DNA from: Hydrangea macrophylla
Lineage: Eukaryota; Streptophyta; Magnoliopsida; Cornales; Hydrangeaceae
DNA length: 64,000 bases
Assembly (NCBI GenBank): GCA_033977485.1
Contig: CM066987.1
Coordinates: forward strand, 47,619,033 to 47,683,032
Reading direction: 5' to 3'
The translations under genes were made by a program, and so were the position numbers. Positions 20,045 to 33,046 of this stretch are shown piece by piece (position 1 is the first letter of the stretch; every line of letters starts with the position of its first letter). The notes below the pieces were generated by a model. The model searched no databases. It was not told the origin of the DNA and saw only the letters and a program-made list of their open reading frames with translations.

Positions 20045-22985
20045 GGTAGCCGGACAGTCGGTTGTCCAAGATGCCCATTAAAACCTCATTTTTTGGTGTT
20101 TTGGGGTGTTTTTGACATTTTTTGCGGTGGAATCCACTCCAGGAGTCTGTTATTTGTTCCGTTTCTTCAGACAACTTTAATTAGTCATACTTGAGGTGTT
20201 TGTGTGGGTTTTGTGGCTACTGAACAGTCGGTTGTCCAAGTTGGCTCTTAAAACATTAGTTGTGGTTGTTTTGAGCTGTTTTTTTACCTTTTTTTACTAT
20301 GAAATCCACCGTGGGGGTCCGTTATTTGAACAATTTCTTTTGAATACTCTAATTAGTCATACTTGAGTGGTTGTGTGGGATTGGTGGCAGCCGAAAAGTC
20401 AATTGTTCAAGTTGTCCCTTAAAATCTCAGTTTGGTTATTTTGAGATGATTTTTGACCTTTTTTACTATAGAATCCACCTCGGGAGCCCATTATTTGCTC
20501 CATTTCTTCCTACAACTCTAAGTAGTCATACTCGAGGAGGTCTTGTGCATTTGGTGGTAGCTAGACTGTCGGTTGTCCAAGTTGCCCATTAGAACTTCAT
20601 TTTTTGGTGCTTTGAGGTATTTTGAGGTGTTTTTTACCTTGATTACTATGGAATCCACCCCGGGAGTCCATTATTTGTTCCATTTCTTTTGAAAACTCTA
20701 ATTAGTCATACTCGATGTGGTCATGTAAGTTTGGTGGCAACCGAACAGTCGATTGTCCAAGTTAGACATTAAAGCCTCATTTTTGGTTGTTTTGAGGTAT
20801 TTTTTGACCTTGTTTACTATGGAATCCACCCCGGGAGTCCGTTATTTGGTCTGTTTCTTGTGACAACTCTAATTAGTCATAGTCGAGGTGGTCATGTGGT
20901 GGCAGTCGGACTGTCAATTTAAACCTCATTTTTTGGAATTTTGACGTGTTTTTGTTTTTTTTTTCTATGGAATCCACCCTAGGAGTCCGTTATTTGTTCT
21001 ATTTCTTCTGAAAACTCTAATTAGTCATACTCGAGGTGGCCGTGTGGGTTTGGTGGTAGCCGGACAATCGGTTGTCCAAGTTGGCTCTTAAAACCTCTGT
21101 TTTGGTTATTTTGAGGTATTTTTTTGACCTTTTTTGCTATGGAATCCACTCCAGGAGTCCGTCACTTGTTTCGTTTCTTTTGACAACTCTAATTATTCAT
21201 ACTTGAGGTGGTCGTGTGGGTTTGGTGGCAGCCAGAAAGTCGATTGTCCAAGTTGGCTCTAAAACCTCAGTTTTGGATGTTTTGAGGGCTTTTTTTTTTT
21301 TTTTACTATAGAATCCACCCCGGGATCCCATTTTTTGTTCCATTTCTTCCTAATACTCTAATAAGTCATACTCGAGGGGGTCGTCTGGGTTTTGTGGTAG
21401 CCGAACATTCGGTTGTCAAAGTTGCTCATTGAAACCTCATTTTTTTTTTGTGTTTTGAGGTGTTTTTGACCTTTTTTTTACTATGGAATCCACCCTGGGA
21501 GTCCGTTATTTGTTTTGTTTCTTCCAAAAACTCTAATTAGTCATACTCAAGGTGTTCGTGTGGGTTTGGCGGCAGCCGAACAGTCAGTTGTCCAAGTTGG
21601 CTCGTAAAACTTAGTTTTTGTTGTTTTGAGGTGTTTTTTGACCTTTTTTACTATGAAACCCACTCCGGGAGTCCTTTATTTGTACTTTTTCTTTTGAATA
21701 CTCCAATTAGTCATACTTGAGGTTGTCATGTGGGTTTGGTGGCAGCCGGACAGTCGATTGTCCAAGTTGGCTCTTAAAACCTCAGTTTTGGTTGTTTTGA
21801 GGTGTTTGTTTTTTTTTTTTTTTTTACCTTTGTTACTATGGAATCCACCCCGGGAGCCCATTATTTGTTCCATTCTTCCTGCAGCTCTAATTAGTCATAC
21901 TCGAGCAGGTTTTGTGCGTTTGGTGGTAGCTAGACTATCGGTTGTCTAACTTGCGCATTAAAACCTCATTTTTTGGTGTTTCGAGGTATTTTGAGTTGTT
22001 TTGTCATTTTTTGCTATGGATTCCACCCCGGGAGTCCATTATTTGTTCTGTTTCTTCTGAAAACTCTAACTAGTCATACTCGAGATGGTACTGTAAGTTT
22101 GGTGGCAGCCGGACAGTCGATTGTCCAAGTTAGCCCTTAAAGCCACATTTTTAGTTGTTTTGATGTATTTTTTTGACCTTTTTTACTGTGGAATCCACCC
22201 CAAGAGTCAGTTTTTTGGTCTGTTCTTATCACAACTCTAATTAGTTATACTCGAGGTGGTCATGTGGTGGTAGTCGGATAGTCGGTTGTCCAAGTTGCCC
22301 ATTAAAACCTCATTTTTTGGTGTTTTGAGGTATTTTTGATCATTTTTTACTATGGAATCCAGCCGGAGATTCCGGTATTTGTTCTGTTTCTTTTGACAAC
22401 TGTAATTAGTCATACTCTTGGTGGTCGTGTGAGTTTGGTGGTAGCCAGATAGTCGATTGTCCAAGTTGGCTCTTAAAACCTCAGTTTTAGTTGTTTTGAG
22501 GTGTTTTTTTGAACAATTTTGCTCTGGAATCCACTCCAGGAGTACGTTACTTGTTCAATTTCTTTTGACAATTCTAATTATTCATTCTTGAGGTGGTCGT
22601 GTCGATTTGGTGGTAGCCAGAAAGTCGATTGTCCATGTTGACTCTTAAAACCTAATTTTTGGTTATTTTGAGGGGGTTTTTTGGACCTTTTTTACTATGG
22701 AATCCACCCCGGGATCCCATTATTTGTTCCGTTTCTTCCTAATACTCTAATTAGACATACTCGAGGTGTTCGTGTGGGTTTTGTGGTAGCCGGATAGTCA
22801 GTTGTCCAAGTTGCCCATTAAAACCTCATTTTTTGGTGTTTTGGGGGTGTTTTTGACATTTTTTGCTATGGAATCCTCTCAAGGAGTTTGTGATTTGTTC
22901 CGTTTCTTCTGACAACTTTAATTAGTCATACTTAAGGTGTTTGTGTGAGTTTGGTGGCAACTGAACAGTCGGTTGTCCAAGTTGG
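20045..22985. repeat. Satellite block A-I (right part)
   Basis: The array resumes in the interrupted Y monomer and continues X, X, Y, Z, short monomer (20918), XXYXXYZY, XXY. Octamer marks lie at 20895 and 22263. At about 22985 it passes into block B without losing the octamer register. A long T tract occupies 21809-21826. Confidence 0.85.
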
Positions 22986-24489
22986 CTCTTAAAACCTCAG
23001 TTTTAGTTGTTTTGAGGTGTTTTTTGACATTTTTTACTATGAAATCCACCCCGGGAGTCCGCTATTTGTCCCATTCTTTTGAATACTCTAATTAGTTATA
23101 CTTGAGTGGTCGTGTGGGTTTGCTGGTAGCCGGAAAGTCAATTGTCCAAGTTGGCTCTTAAAATCTCAGTTTTGGTTGTTTTGAGATGATTATTGACCTT
23201 TTTTACTATGGAATACACCTCGGGAGCCCATTAATTGTTCCATTTCTTCCTACAACTCTCAGAAGTCATACTCGATGAGGTCTTGTGCGTTTGGTAGTAA
23301 CTAGACTGTCGGTTGTCCAAGTTGCAGATTAAAACCTCAGTTTTTTGGTGTTTTAAGGTATTTTGAGGTGTTTTTGACCTTTTTTACTATGGAATCCACC
23401 CTGGGAGTCCATTATTTGTTCAGTTTCTTCTGAAAACTCTAATTAGTAATACTCGAGGTGGTCTTGTAAGTTTGGTGCAATCAGACAGTCGATTGTCCAA
23501 GTTAGCCATTAAAGCCTCATTTTTGGTTGTTTTGAGGTGTTTTTCAACCTTTTTTACTATGGAATCCACCCCGAGAGTCTGTTATTTGGTCTGTTTCTTA
23601 TGACAACTCTAATTAGTCATAGTCAAGGTGGTCATGTGGTGGTAGTCGGATAGTCAATTGTCCAAGTTGCCCATTAAAACCTCATTTATTTGGTGCTTTG
23701 AGGTGTTTTTGACCTTTTTTACTATGGAATCCACCCTGGGAGTCCGTTATTTGTTTTGTTTCTTCCAAAAACTCTAATTAGTCATACTCAAGTTGTTCGT
23801 GTGGGTTTGGCGGTAGCCGAACAGTCAGTTCTCCAAGTTGGCTCTTAAAACCTCAATTTTGGTTGTTTTGAGGTGTTTTTTGACCTTTTTTACTATGAAA
23901 TCCACCCCGGGAGTCCGTTATTTGCACCATTTCTTTTGAATACTCTGATTAGTCATACTTAAGGTTGTGATGTGGGTTTGGTGGCAGCCGGTCAGTTGAT
24001 TGTCCAAGTTGGCTCTTAAAACCTCAATTTTGGTTATTTTGAGGTGTTTTTTATTTTTTATTTTTTACTTTTTTTACAATGGAATCCACCCCGGGAGCCC
24101 ATTATTTGTTCCATTTCTTCCTGCAACTCTAATTAGTCGTACTCGAGGAGGTTTTGTGCATTTGGTGGTAGCTGGACTATCGATTGTCCAAGTTGCGCAT
24201 TAAAACCTCATTTTTTGGTGTTTCGAGGTATTTTGAGTTGTTTTGACCTTTTTTAATATGGAATCCACCTCGAGAGTCCATTATTTGTTCTGTTTCTACT
24301 GGAAACTCTAATTAGTCATACTCGAGATGGTCATGTAAGTTTGGTGGCAGCCGGACAGTCGATTGTCCAAGTTGGCCCTTAAATCCTCATTTTTTGTTGT
24401 TTTGAGGTGTTTTTTTTTTTTTTTTACCTTTTTTACTATGGAATCCACCCCGGGAGTCCGTTATTTGTTTTGTTTCTTATCACAACTCT

Positions 24490-24515
24490 AATTACTCATA
24501 CTAGTTGGACAGTCG
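24490..24515. repeat. Internally deleted Y monomer
   Basis: ACTCATACTAG joins directly to TTGGACAGTCGG, removing about 25-30 bp including GAGGTGGTCATGTGGTGG. The identical deletion is at about 52455-52480, so it predates the block duplication. Confidence 0.85.
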
Positions 24516-24927
24516 GTTGTCCAAGTTGCCAATTAAAACCTCATTTTTTGGTGTTTTAAGGTCTTTTTGATAATTTTTTTACTATGGAATCCACCCTTAG
24601 AGTCCGGTATTTGTTTTGTTTCTTTTACCAACTCTAATTAGTCATACTCTAGGTGGTCGTGTGGGTTTGGTGGTAGCCGGACAGTCGATTGTCCAAGTTG
24701 GCTCTAAAAACCACAGTTTTGGTTGTTTTGAGGTGTTTTTTTGACCTTTTTGCTATGGAATCCACTCCAGAAGTATGTTACTTGTTCAGTTTCTTTTGAC
24801 AATTCTAATTAGTCATACTTTAGGTGGTCGTGTGGGTTTGGTGGCAGCCAGATAGTCAATTGTCCAAGTCGACTCTTAAAACCTCAGTTTTGGTTATTTT
24901 GAGGTGGTTTTTTTGACCTTTTTTACT

Positions 24928-24945
24928 ATGGATCCCATTATTTGT
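24928..24945. repeat. Monomer lacking the ATCCACCCCGG segment
   Basis: ACTATGGATCCCATTATT lacks the usual AATCCACCCCGG between ATGG and ATCCC, probably through recombination at a short ATCC repeat. It is shared with about 52897-52914. Confidence 0.85.
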
Positions 24946-27900
24946 TCCATTTCTTCCTAATACTCTAATAATTCATACTCGAGGTGGTCGTGTGGGTTTT
25001 GAGGTAGCCGGACAGTCGGTTGTCCAAGTTGCCCATTAAAACCCTCATTTTTTGGTGTTTTGGGGTGTTTTTGACATTTTTTTCTATGGAATCCACTCCA
25101 GGAGTCTGTTATTTGTTTCGTTTCTTCTGACAACTTTGATTAGGCATACTTGAGGAGTTTGTGTGGGTTTGGTGGCAACCGAACAGTCGGTTGTCCAAGT
25201 TGGCTCTTAAAACCTCAGTTTTGGTTGTTTTTAGGTGTTTTTTGACATATTTTTTCTATGAAATCCACCCCGAGTGTCTGTTAGTTGTACCATTTCTTTT
25301 GAATACTCTAATTAGTCATACTTGACTGGTCCTGTGGGTTTGGTAGTAGCAGGACTGTCGATTGTCCAAGTTGGCTCTTATAACCTCAGTTTTGGTTTGG
25401 TTATTTTGAGATGTTTTTTTGAACTTTTTTACAATGGAATCCACCCCGTGAGCCCATCATTTGTTCCATTTCTTCCTATAACTCTGATTAGTCATACTCG
25501 AGGAGGTCTTGTGTGTTTGGTGGTAGCTAGACTATCAGTTGTCCAAGTTGCCCATTAAAACCTCATTTTCAGTGTTTTGAGGTGTTTTTGACCTTTGTTA
25601 CTATGGAATCCACCCCGGGAGTCCATTATTTGTTCTGTTTCTTCCAAAAACTCAAATTAGTTATACTCGAGGTGGTCATGTATGTTTGGTGGCAGCCGGA
25701 CAGTCGATTGTCCAAGTTAGCCCTTAAAGCCTCATTTTTGGTTGTTTTGAGGTGTTTGTTGACCTTTTTTACTATGGAATCCACCCCAGGAGTACTTTAT
25801 TTGTTTCGTTTCTTCTAACAACTCTAATTAGACATACTCAAGGTGGTTGTGTGGTGTTAACCGGACCGTCGGTTGTCCAAGTTGCCCATTAAATCCTCAT
25901 TTTTTTGGTATTCTGAGGTATTTTTCACCTTTTTTACTATGGAATCCACCCGGGAGTCCGTTATTTGTTCCATTTTTACTGATAACTCAAATTAGTCATA
26001 CTCAAGGTGGTCGTGTGGGTTTCGTGGTAGCCAGATATTCGATTGTCCAAGTTGACACTTAAAACCTCAATTTTGGTTGTTTTGAGGTGTTTTTTGACCT
26101 TTTTTACTATGGAATCCACTCCAAGAGTCCGTTACTTGTTCTGTTTCTTTTGATAACTCTAATTAGTAATTTCTGAGGTGGTCATGTGGGTTTGGAGGTA
26201 GCCGGAAAGTCGATTGTCCGAATTGGCTCTTAAAACCTCAGTTTTGGTTGTTTTGAGGGGTTTTTTTTTTGACCTTTTTTACTATGGAATCCACCCCGCC
26301 ATCCCATTATTTGTTCCATTTCTTCCTAATACTCTAAACACTCTAATTAGTCATACTAGAGGTGGTCGTGTGGGTTTTGTGGTAATCGGACAGTCGGTTG
26401 TCCAAGTTGCCCATTAAAACCTCATTTTTTGGTGTTTTGAGGTATTGTTGACCTTTTTTTGCTATTGAATCCACACCAGTAGTCTGTTATTTATTCCGTT
26501 TCTTTAGAAAACTCTAATTAGTCATACTCGAGGTGTTCGTATGGGGTTGGTGGCAACCGAATAGTTAGCAACCGAACAGTCGGTTGTCCAAATTGGCTCT
26601 TAAAATCTTAATTTTGGTTGTTTTAAGGTGTTTTTTTGACCTTTTTTAACTATGAAATCCACCCCGGGAGTCCGTTGTTTGTACCATTTCTTTTGAATAC
26701 TTGAAGTGGTCGTGTGGGTTTGGTGGCAGCCGGATAGTCGATTGTCCAAGTTGGCTCTTAAAACCTCAGTTTTGGTTGTTTTGAGGTATTTTTTTGACCT
26801 TTTATACTATGGAATCCTCCCCGGGAGCCCATTATTTGTTCCATTTCTTCCTACAACTCTAATTAGTCATACTCGAGGAGGTCTTGTGCGTTTGGTAGTA
26901 CCTAGACTGTCGGTTGTCCAAGATTCCCATTAAAACCTCATTTCTAGGTGTTTTTGACCTTTTTTACTATGGAATCCACCCCAGGAGTCCATGATTTGTT
27001 CCGTTTCTTCTGAAAACTCTAATTAGTCATACTCGAGGTGGTCATGTAAGTTTGGTGGCAGCCGGATAGTCGATTGTCCATGTTAGCCCATAAAGCCTCA
27101 TTATTGGTTATTTTGAGGTGCTTTTTGACCTTTTCTACTATGGAATCCACCCCGGGAGTCCGTTATTTGGTCAGTTTCTTCTGACAACTCTAATTAGTCA
27201 TACTCGAGGTGGTGGTGTGGTGGTAGTTGGACAGTCGATTGTCCAAGTTGCCCATTAAAACCTCATTATTTGGTATTTTAAGGTGTTTTTGAGCTTTTTA
27301 TACTGTGGAATCCACCCCGGGAGTCCGTTATTTGTTCCATTTCTTCTAACAACTCTATTTAGTCACACTCAAGGTGGTCGTGTGGGTGTGGTGGTAGCCG
27401 GACAGTCCATTGTCCAAGTTGGCTCTTAAAACCTCAGTTTTCGTTGTTTTGAGGTGTTTTTTGACCTTTTTTGCTATGGAATCCACTCCAAGAGCCCGTT
27501 ACTTGTTCCATTTCTTCCGACAACTCTGATTAGTCATTCTTGATTGGTCGTGTGGGTTTGGTGGTAGCCAGAAAGTCGATTGTCCAAGTTGGCTCTTAAA
27601 ACCTCAATTTTGGTTGTTTTGAGGGGTTTTTTTTTTTTTTTTTATCTTTTTTACTATGGAATCCACCCCGGGATCCCGTAATTTGTTCTATTTCTCAACA
27701 ATACTCTAATTAATCATACCTGAGGTGGTCATGTGGGCTTTGTGACAGCTAGATAGTCGGTTGTCCAAGTTGCCCATTAAAACCTCATTTTTTGGTGTTC
27801 TGAGGTGTTTTTGACCTTTTTTACTATGGAATCCACCGTGGGAGTTCGTTATTTGTTTTGTTTCTTCCGACAACTCTAATTAGTCATACTCAAGGTGGTC

Positions 27901-28147
27901 GCATGGGTTTGGTTGTAGCCGGACAGTCGGTTGTCAAAGTTGGCTCTTAAAACCTCAGTTTTGGTTGTTTTAGGGTGTTTTTTGACCTTTATTACTATAG
28001 AATCCACCCCGAGAGTCCCTTACTTGTTCCGTTTCTTCTAAGTACTCTAATTAGTCATACTTCAGTTGTTCGTGTGGGTTTGGTGGCAGCCGAACAGTCG
28101 ATTGTCCAAGTTGGGTCTTAAAACTTCAATTCTGGTTGTTTTGAGGT

Positions 28148-28190
28148 TTTTTTTTTTTTTTTGTTTTTTTTTGTTCTTTTTGTTTTTTAC
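28148..28190. repeat. Expanded T-rich tract with G/C interruptions
   Basis: About 40 bases of T interrupted by G and C lie between GTTTTGAGG and ACTATGG. The partner monomer near 56130 has about 18 uninterrupted T. Confidence 0.9.
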
Positions 28191-29798
28191 TATGGAATCC
28201 ACCCCGGGATCCCATTATTTGTTTTGTTACTTCCTACACCTCTAATTAGTCATACTTGAGGTGGTCGTGTGTGATTTGTGGTAGTCGGACAGTCGGTTGT
28301 CCAAGTTGCCCATTAAAACCTCATTTTTCAATATTTTGAGGAATTTTTTACCTTTTTTACTATGGAATACACCCCGGGATTCCTTCATTTATTCCGTTTC
28401 TTTCAAACGCTCTAATTAGTCATGCTCGAGGTGGTCGTGTGGGTTTCTTTGCTGCTGGACAGTCGGTTGTCCAAGTTGGCTCTTAGAACCTCAGTTTTGG
28501 TTGTTTCGAGTTATTTTTTGACCTTTTTACTATGGAATACACCACGGGGGTAATTAATTTTTTCTGTTTCATCCAAAAACTCTAATTAGTCATACATAAG
28601 GTGGTCGTGTGGGTTTGGTGGCAGCCGGACAGTCGATTGTCCAAGTTGGCTCTTAAAACCTCAATTTTGGTTGTTTTGAGGGGTTTTTTTTTTTTTTACA
28701 TTTTTTACTATGGAATCCATCCTGGGATCCCATTATTTGTTCCATTTCTTCTTACAACTCTAATTATTCATACGAGGTAGTCATGTGGGATGTGTGGTAG
28801 CCAGACAGTCGGTTGTCCAAGTTGCCCATTAAAACGTCATTTTTTGGTATTTTGAGGTCTTTTTGACCTTTTTTACTATAGAATCCACCCCATGAGTATG
28901 TTATTTGTTCTGTTTCTTCCGACAACTCTAACTTTTCATACTCGAGGTGGTCTTGTATGTTTGGTGAAAGCCGGACAATTGGGTGTCCAAGTTGGCTCTT
29001 GAAACCTTAATTTTGGTTGTTTTGAGGTGTTTTTTTTTACCTTTTTTACTACGGAATCAACCCCGAGAGTCCGTTACTTGTTCCATATCTTCTGAAAACT
29101 CTAATTAGTCATACTTTAGGTGATCATGTGGGTATGGTGGTAGTCGGACAGTCGATTGTCCAAGTTGGCCCATAAAACCTCTATTTTGGTTGTTTTGAGG
29201 GGGTTTTTTAACCTCTTTTTACAATAGAATCCACCCCGGGATTCTATTATCTGTTCTGTTTCTACTTATAACTCTAATTATTCATACTCATGGTAGTCAT
29301 GTGGCATAGGTTGTAGCCAATCAGTCGGTTGTCCAAGTTGTCCATTAAAACCTTATTTTTTGGTGTTTTTTTTACCTTTTTTTTCTAGGGAATCCACCCC
29401 GGGATTTCGTTACTTCCTACAACTCGAATTAGTCATACATGAGGTGGTCGTGTGGGTTTTGCGGTAGCCGGATAGTCGGTTGTCCAAGTTGCCCATTAAA
29501 ACCTTATTTTTCGGTATTTTGAGGTGTTTTTGACCCTTTTTATTATGGAATCCACCCCGGGAGTCCATTATTTGTTCCATTTCTTCCGAAAACTCTAATT
29601 AGTCATACTCAAGGTGGTCATGTAAGTTTGGTGGCAGCCGGACAGTCGATTGTCCAAGTTTGCCCTTAAAGCCATTTTTTTGTTATTTTGAGGTGTTTTT
29701 CGACCTTTTTTACTATGGAATCCACCCCGAGAGTCCTTCAATTGTTTCGTTTCTTCTGATAACTCTAATTTGTCATACTCGAGGTGGTTGTGTGGTGG

Positions 29799-32700
29799 TA
29801 ACTGGACCGTCGGTTGTCCAAGTTGCCCAATAAATCCTCATTTTTTGGTGTTTTGAGGTGTTTTCACCTTTTTTTACTATGTAATCCACCCTGGGAGTAC
29901 GTTATTTGTTCCGTTTCTTCCAGTAACTCTAATTAGTCATACTCGAGGTGGTCTTGTGGGTTTCGTGGTAGTTGGATATTCATTTGTCCAAGTTGACTCT
30001 TAAAACCTCAGTTTTTGTTGTTTTAAGGTATTTTTTGACCTTTTTTGCTATGGAATCCACGCCACGAGTCCGTTACTTGTTCTATTTCTTTCGACAATGC
30101 TAATTAGCAATTCCTGAGGTGGTCGTGTGGGTTTAGTTGTAGCCGGAAATTCGATTTTCCAAGTTGGCTCTTAAAACCTCAGTTTTGGTTGTTTTGAGGG
30201 GTTTTTTTTTTACCTTTTTTACTATGGAATCCACCCCGGGATCCCATTATTTGTTCCATTTTTTCCTAATACTCTAATTAATCATACTAGAGGTGGTCGT
30301 GTGGGTATTTTGGTATCCGGACAGTCGGTTGTCCAAGTTGCCCATTAAAACCTCATTTTTTGGTGTTTTGAGGTGTTTTTGACCTTTTTTTGCTATTGAA
30401 TCCACTCCAGGAGTCCGCTATTTGTTCCATTTCTTTCGAAAACTCTAATTAGTCATACTCGAGGTGTTCGTATCGGTTTGCTAGGAACCGAACAGTCGGT
30501 TGCCCAAGTTGGCTCTTTAAACCTCAGTTTTGGTTGTTTTAAGGTGTTTTTTGACCTTTTTTATTATGAAATCCACCTCGGGAGTCAGTTATTTGTACCA
30601 TTTCTTTTGAAAACTCTAATTAGGCATACTTGAGGTGGTCGTGTGGGTTTGGTGGCAGCCGGACAGTCGATTGTCCAAGTTTGCTCTTAAAACCTCAATT
30701 TTGGTTGGTTTGAGGGTTTTTTTTTTTTTACTATGGAATCCACCCCGGGATCCCATGATAATTATTCTATTTCTTCAACAACTCTAATTATTCATACTCG
30801 AGGTAGTCGTGTGGGATATGTGGTAGCCAGACATTCGGTTGTCCAAGTTGCCCATTAAAACCTCATTTTTTGGTATTTTGAGGTGTTTTTGACTTTTTCT
30901 ACTATGGAATCGACCCCGGGAGTCCATTATTTGTTCCGTTTCTTCTTAAAACACTAATTAGTCATACTCGTGGTGGTCATCTAAGTTTGGTGGCAACCGG
31001 ACAGTCGATTGTCCAAGTTAGCCCTTAAAGCCTCATTTTTGGTTGTTTTGAGGTGTTTTTTTTGACCTTTTTTACTATGGAATCCACCCCGAGAGTCCTT
31101 TATTTGTTCCTTTTCTTCTAAAAACTCTAATTACACATACTCGAGCTGGTCATGTGGTGGTAACCGGATCATCGTTTGTCCAAGTTGCCCATTAAATCCT
31201 CATTTTTTGGTGTTTTGAGATGTTTTTGACCTTTTTTTACTATGGAATCCACCCTGGTAGTCCGTTATTTGTTCCGTTTCTTCCCATAACTCTAATTAGT
31301 CATACTAAAGGTGGTCGTGTCGGTTTCGTTGTAGCTGAATATTCAGTTGTCCAAGTTCACTCTTAAAACCTCAGTTTTGGTTGTTTTGAGGTGTTTTTTT
31401 TTACCTTTTTTGCTATAGAATCCACTCTAGGAGTCCGTTACTTGTTCTGTTTCTTTCGACAATTCTAATTAGTAATTCTTGATGTGTTCGTGTGGGTTTG
31501 GTGGTAGCCAGACAGTCGGTTGTCCAAGTTGGCTCTTAAAACCTCAGTTTTGGTTGTTTTTAGGTGTTTTTTTTTACCTTTTTTGCAATGGAATCCACTC
31601 TAGGAGCCCGTTAATTGTTCCGTTTCTTCCGACAACTCTAATTAGTCATTCTTGATTTGGTCCTATGGGTTTGGTGGTAGCCGGAAAGTCGATTGTCCAA
31701 GTCAGCTCTTAAAACCTCAGTTTTGGTTATTTTGAGGTGTTTTTTTTGTTCTTTTTTACTATGGAATCCACCCCAGGATCCCATTATTTGTTCGATTTCT
31801 TACTAATACTCTAATTAGTCATTCCTAAGGTGGTCGTGTGGGTTTTGTGAAAGCCAGAGTGTCAGTTGTTCAAGTTGCCCATTAGAACCTCATTTTTTGG
31901 TGTTTTGAGGTGTTTTGACCTTTTTTACTATGGAATCCACTTTGGGGGTCCGTCATTTGTTTTGTTTCTTCTGATAACTCTAATTAGTCATACTCGAGGT
32001 GGTCGCGTGGGTTGGTAGTAGCTGGACAGTCGGTTGTCCAAGTTGGCTCTTAAAACCTTCACTTTGGTTGTTTTGAAGTGTTTTTTGACCTTTTTATTAT
32101 AGAATCCACCCCGAGAGTCCGTTACTTGTTCCGTTTCTTCTAAGCACTCTAATTAGTCATACATGAGTTGTTCGTGTGGGTTTGGTGGCAGTCGAACAGT
32201 CGATTGTCCAAATTGGCTCTTAAAACCTCAGTTCTGGTTGTTTTGAGGTGTTTTTTTTTTATACCTTTTTTACTATGGAATCCACCCCGGGATCCCATAA
32301 TTTGTTTCGTTACTTCCTACAACTCTATTTAGTCATACATGAGGTGGTCGTGTGGGTTTTACTGTAGCTGGACAGTCGGTTGTCCAAGTTGCCCATTAGA
32401 ATCTTATTTTTCTGTATTTTGAGGTATTTTTGACATTTTTTAGTATGGAATACACCCCGGGAGTCCTTCATTTGTTCCGTTTCTTTCGAACGCTCTAATT
32501 TGTCCTACATGAGGTATTCACGTTGGTTTTGTGGTAACTTGACAGTTGGTTTATCCAAGTTGCCCATTAAAACCTCATATTTTGGTATTTTGAGGTGTTT
32601 TTGACTTTTTTTTTAATACGGAATCCACCCCAGGTGTTCGTTATTTGTTCCGTTTCTTCCAAAAACTCTAATTAGTCATACTCGAGGTGGTCATGTGGGT

Positions 32701-33046
32701 TTGTTGGTTGCTGGACAGTTGGTTGTCCAAGTTGGCTCTTAAAACCTCAGTTTTGGTTGTTTTGAGTTATTTTTTGACCTTTTTATTACTACAGAATCCA
32801 CCCCTGGAGTCCATTATTTTTTCCATTTCTTTCGAAAACTCTAATTAGTCATACTCGAGGTGGTCATGTATGTTTGGTGGCAGTCGGACAGTCGATTGTC
32901 CAAGTTAGCCCTTAAAGCCTCATTTTTTGTTGTTTTGAGGTGTTTTTCGACCTTTTTTTACATTGGAATCCACCCCGGGAGTCCTTTAATTGTTTCGTTT
33001 CTTCAGACAACTCTAATTTGTCAAACTCGAGGTGGTCGTGTGGTGG
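29799..33046. repeat. HOR-B unit, about 3248 bp (8+11 monomers)
   Basis: The unit is measured between octamer-end monomers carrying TAAC(T/C)GGACCGTC (29799, 33047), with a related TAACCGGATCATCG at 31161. The first sub-unit is an octamer (1362 bp). The second is an 11-mer (1886 bp) of order XXXYXXYYXZY. Confidence 0.75.

Larger units (their letters stand above)
13687..20917. repeat. HOR-A unit interrupted by the first TG...CA insertion
   Basis: The distance between short monomers is 7231 bp. Subtracting the 4485-bp insertion and one 5-bp target duplication leaves 2741 bp, the normal unit length. The insertion therefore hit an existing regular unit without deleting satellite. Confidence 0.85.
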
